A DNA stretch of 64,000 nt from assembly GCF_041260155.1 (NCBI RefSeq), contig NC_091944.1, forward strand, positions 17,209,772 through 17,273,771, given 5' to 3'. A program made the position numbers and the translations under genes. This document shows positions 63,030 through 64,000 of the stretch, piece by piece (the first letter of the stretch is position 1; each line of letters begins with the position of its first letter). This stretch comes from Ptychodera flava (lineage: Eukaryota > Hemichordata > Enteropneusta > Ptychoderidae). Below the pieces are notes generated by a model. That model searched no databases, had not been told where the DNA came from, and was given only the letters and a program-made list of their open reading frames with translations.

Positions 63030-63649
63030 TTGATGGCGCAAATACAGCAATCTAATTGGTCAAAACGCGAAAAGAACTGTGATATATTGGCGATATACAA
63101 CGGCTGGCATATGCATGAGCTCTCAGCTTGAGCACAAAATCCGTTTTTGACGTTCAATGCTAAAATTTCAATATACTATTATGATATAATAGCATATAAA
63201 TCACCCCCAGCGATGGTATACCACTCGATTTTGACCAGTTCACTTCATATATGCACTCTCTATTGCTCATCACTAGGTGTGCTTTATGCTTAATTATACA
63301 ATGGTGTTTTCAATACTGATATTGTCTAACCTTGAAACTGGACTATATCAGTCACAGTGTCCTCTGTTTTCCATTATCTGATCATAAAACATAGCGTCAC
63401 ACTTGGTTCACATTTGGTTCGATGTGGCAGGCCAGAATGAGCACACTTAACTAAGATTACTCCTGGGAACATGCATACCACGTTTCAAAGCAGGCTAATG
63501 TGCAGCATTGAATAAGCTGTTATCCAATTGGGTAGCTGAATCTTACCAATATAATTAAAACAATACAAATAGACTCCCTAAGTTGCTGAGAATAGTGACA
63601 ATGGACCAATCAGAGAAAGAGCTTATTCAATGCTGCACATCAGCAGTTC

Positions 63650-64000
63650 AAAGCTATCGGATGAGCAATTTCAGAGAAAAAAAAATTTTGACCAAAAATG
63701 GGAAAAAATTGCCCCAAAAATTCAAACATGAAAATTTCACCCAAAATTTGAAGACACTCAGGGTTGCCTCTGGCTAGGTTCATGAATACCGATTGTCAAA
63801 GCAATCAGAATGATTAATTCAGAGAAAATGATCTTTTGACCAAAAATGTGAAAAATTGCCCAAAAAATACAAATATGAAAATTTCATCACTATTGTAATA
63901 AATCCGACAAAAGACAACCCTAGGATCAAGACTATAAAGTTTCAAAGCAATCCAAAAAAACTTTGAGAGAAAATGATTTTTGACCCAAAAAGGGAAAAAT
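63650..64000. repeat. Diverged tandem repeat, period about 150 bp
   Basis: The phrase 'cagagaaaa...ttttgaccaaaaatg.gaaaaa.ttgcccaaaaa' recurs near 63670, 63818 and 63962 with 'caaagcaatc' before the later copies. The repeat runs out of the window. Confidence 0.7.

Larger units (their letters stand above)
61790..64000 (-). other. Intron or upstream region of the MKRN2OS-like gene, with repeats
   Basis: No second exon of the - strand gene could be recognised. The region contains a complete hAT-type MITE (62697-63029) and a diverged tandem repeat (from about 63650). Short frames on both strands have no support. Confidence 0.55.

Overview
The window is eukaryotic genomic DNA, most likely from a marine invertebrate deuterostome (hemichordate, cephalochordate or echinoderm type). 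This rests on GT-AG introns, a gel-forming-mucin-like gene, several families of small TTAA- and hAT-type transposons, and a terminal exon resembling MKRN2OS. The sequence alone does not settle the phylum.

One gene dominates the + strand from before position 1 to 53898. I placed 13 exons by splice signals and phase. Three exons (134-325, 1683-1876, 3253-3360) encode a complete VWD domain. One (10414-10699) encodes a C8 domain. A single exon of about 27.4 kb (11807-39217) holds a TIL-like cysteine module, a Thr/Pro/Ala-rich tandem array of roughly 9,000 residues, and a short cysteine motif. Two small exons follow (39597-39710 Cys-rich; 42853-42951 Pro/Thr linker). A second array exon of about 6 kb (44104-50099) comes next, then four small Cys-rich exons (50354, 51063, 52542, 52780) and a cystine-knot (CTCK) exon ending with TAA at 53896-53898. 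Every exon junction from the C8 exon's 3' end onward is phase 1. The order VWD-C8-TIL-PTS-Cys-PTS-Cys4-CTCK is that of a secreted, polymerising gel-forming mucin.

The two arrays are built from related units of about 34 and 25 residues but are homogenised separately (VAK units in array 1, VAR units in array 2). Array 1 also has a higher-order organisation with a marker motif recurring 26 times, typically about every 1 kb. Both arrays are broken by many one-base indels, mostly losses, and the CTCK exon has one as well. I read these as consensus errors of a long-read assembly more readily than as gene decay, but this is an inference.

Downstream, 53899-61569 is intergenic and full of small transposons. 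At 61570-61789 on the - strand lies the last coding exon of an MKRN2OS-like gene, facing the mucin tail to tail. Other non-coding content includes a TTAA-flanked MITE family of about 350 bp in several copies, a 774-bp TTAA element, a 214-bp palindromic TTAA element, a 333-bp hAT-type MITE with a perfect 8-bp target duplication, an 83-bp foldback element, a 117-bp TA microsatellite and diverged intronic tandem repeats.
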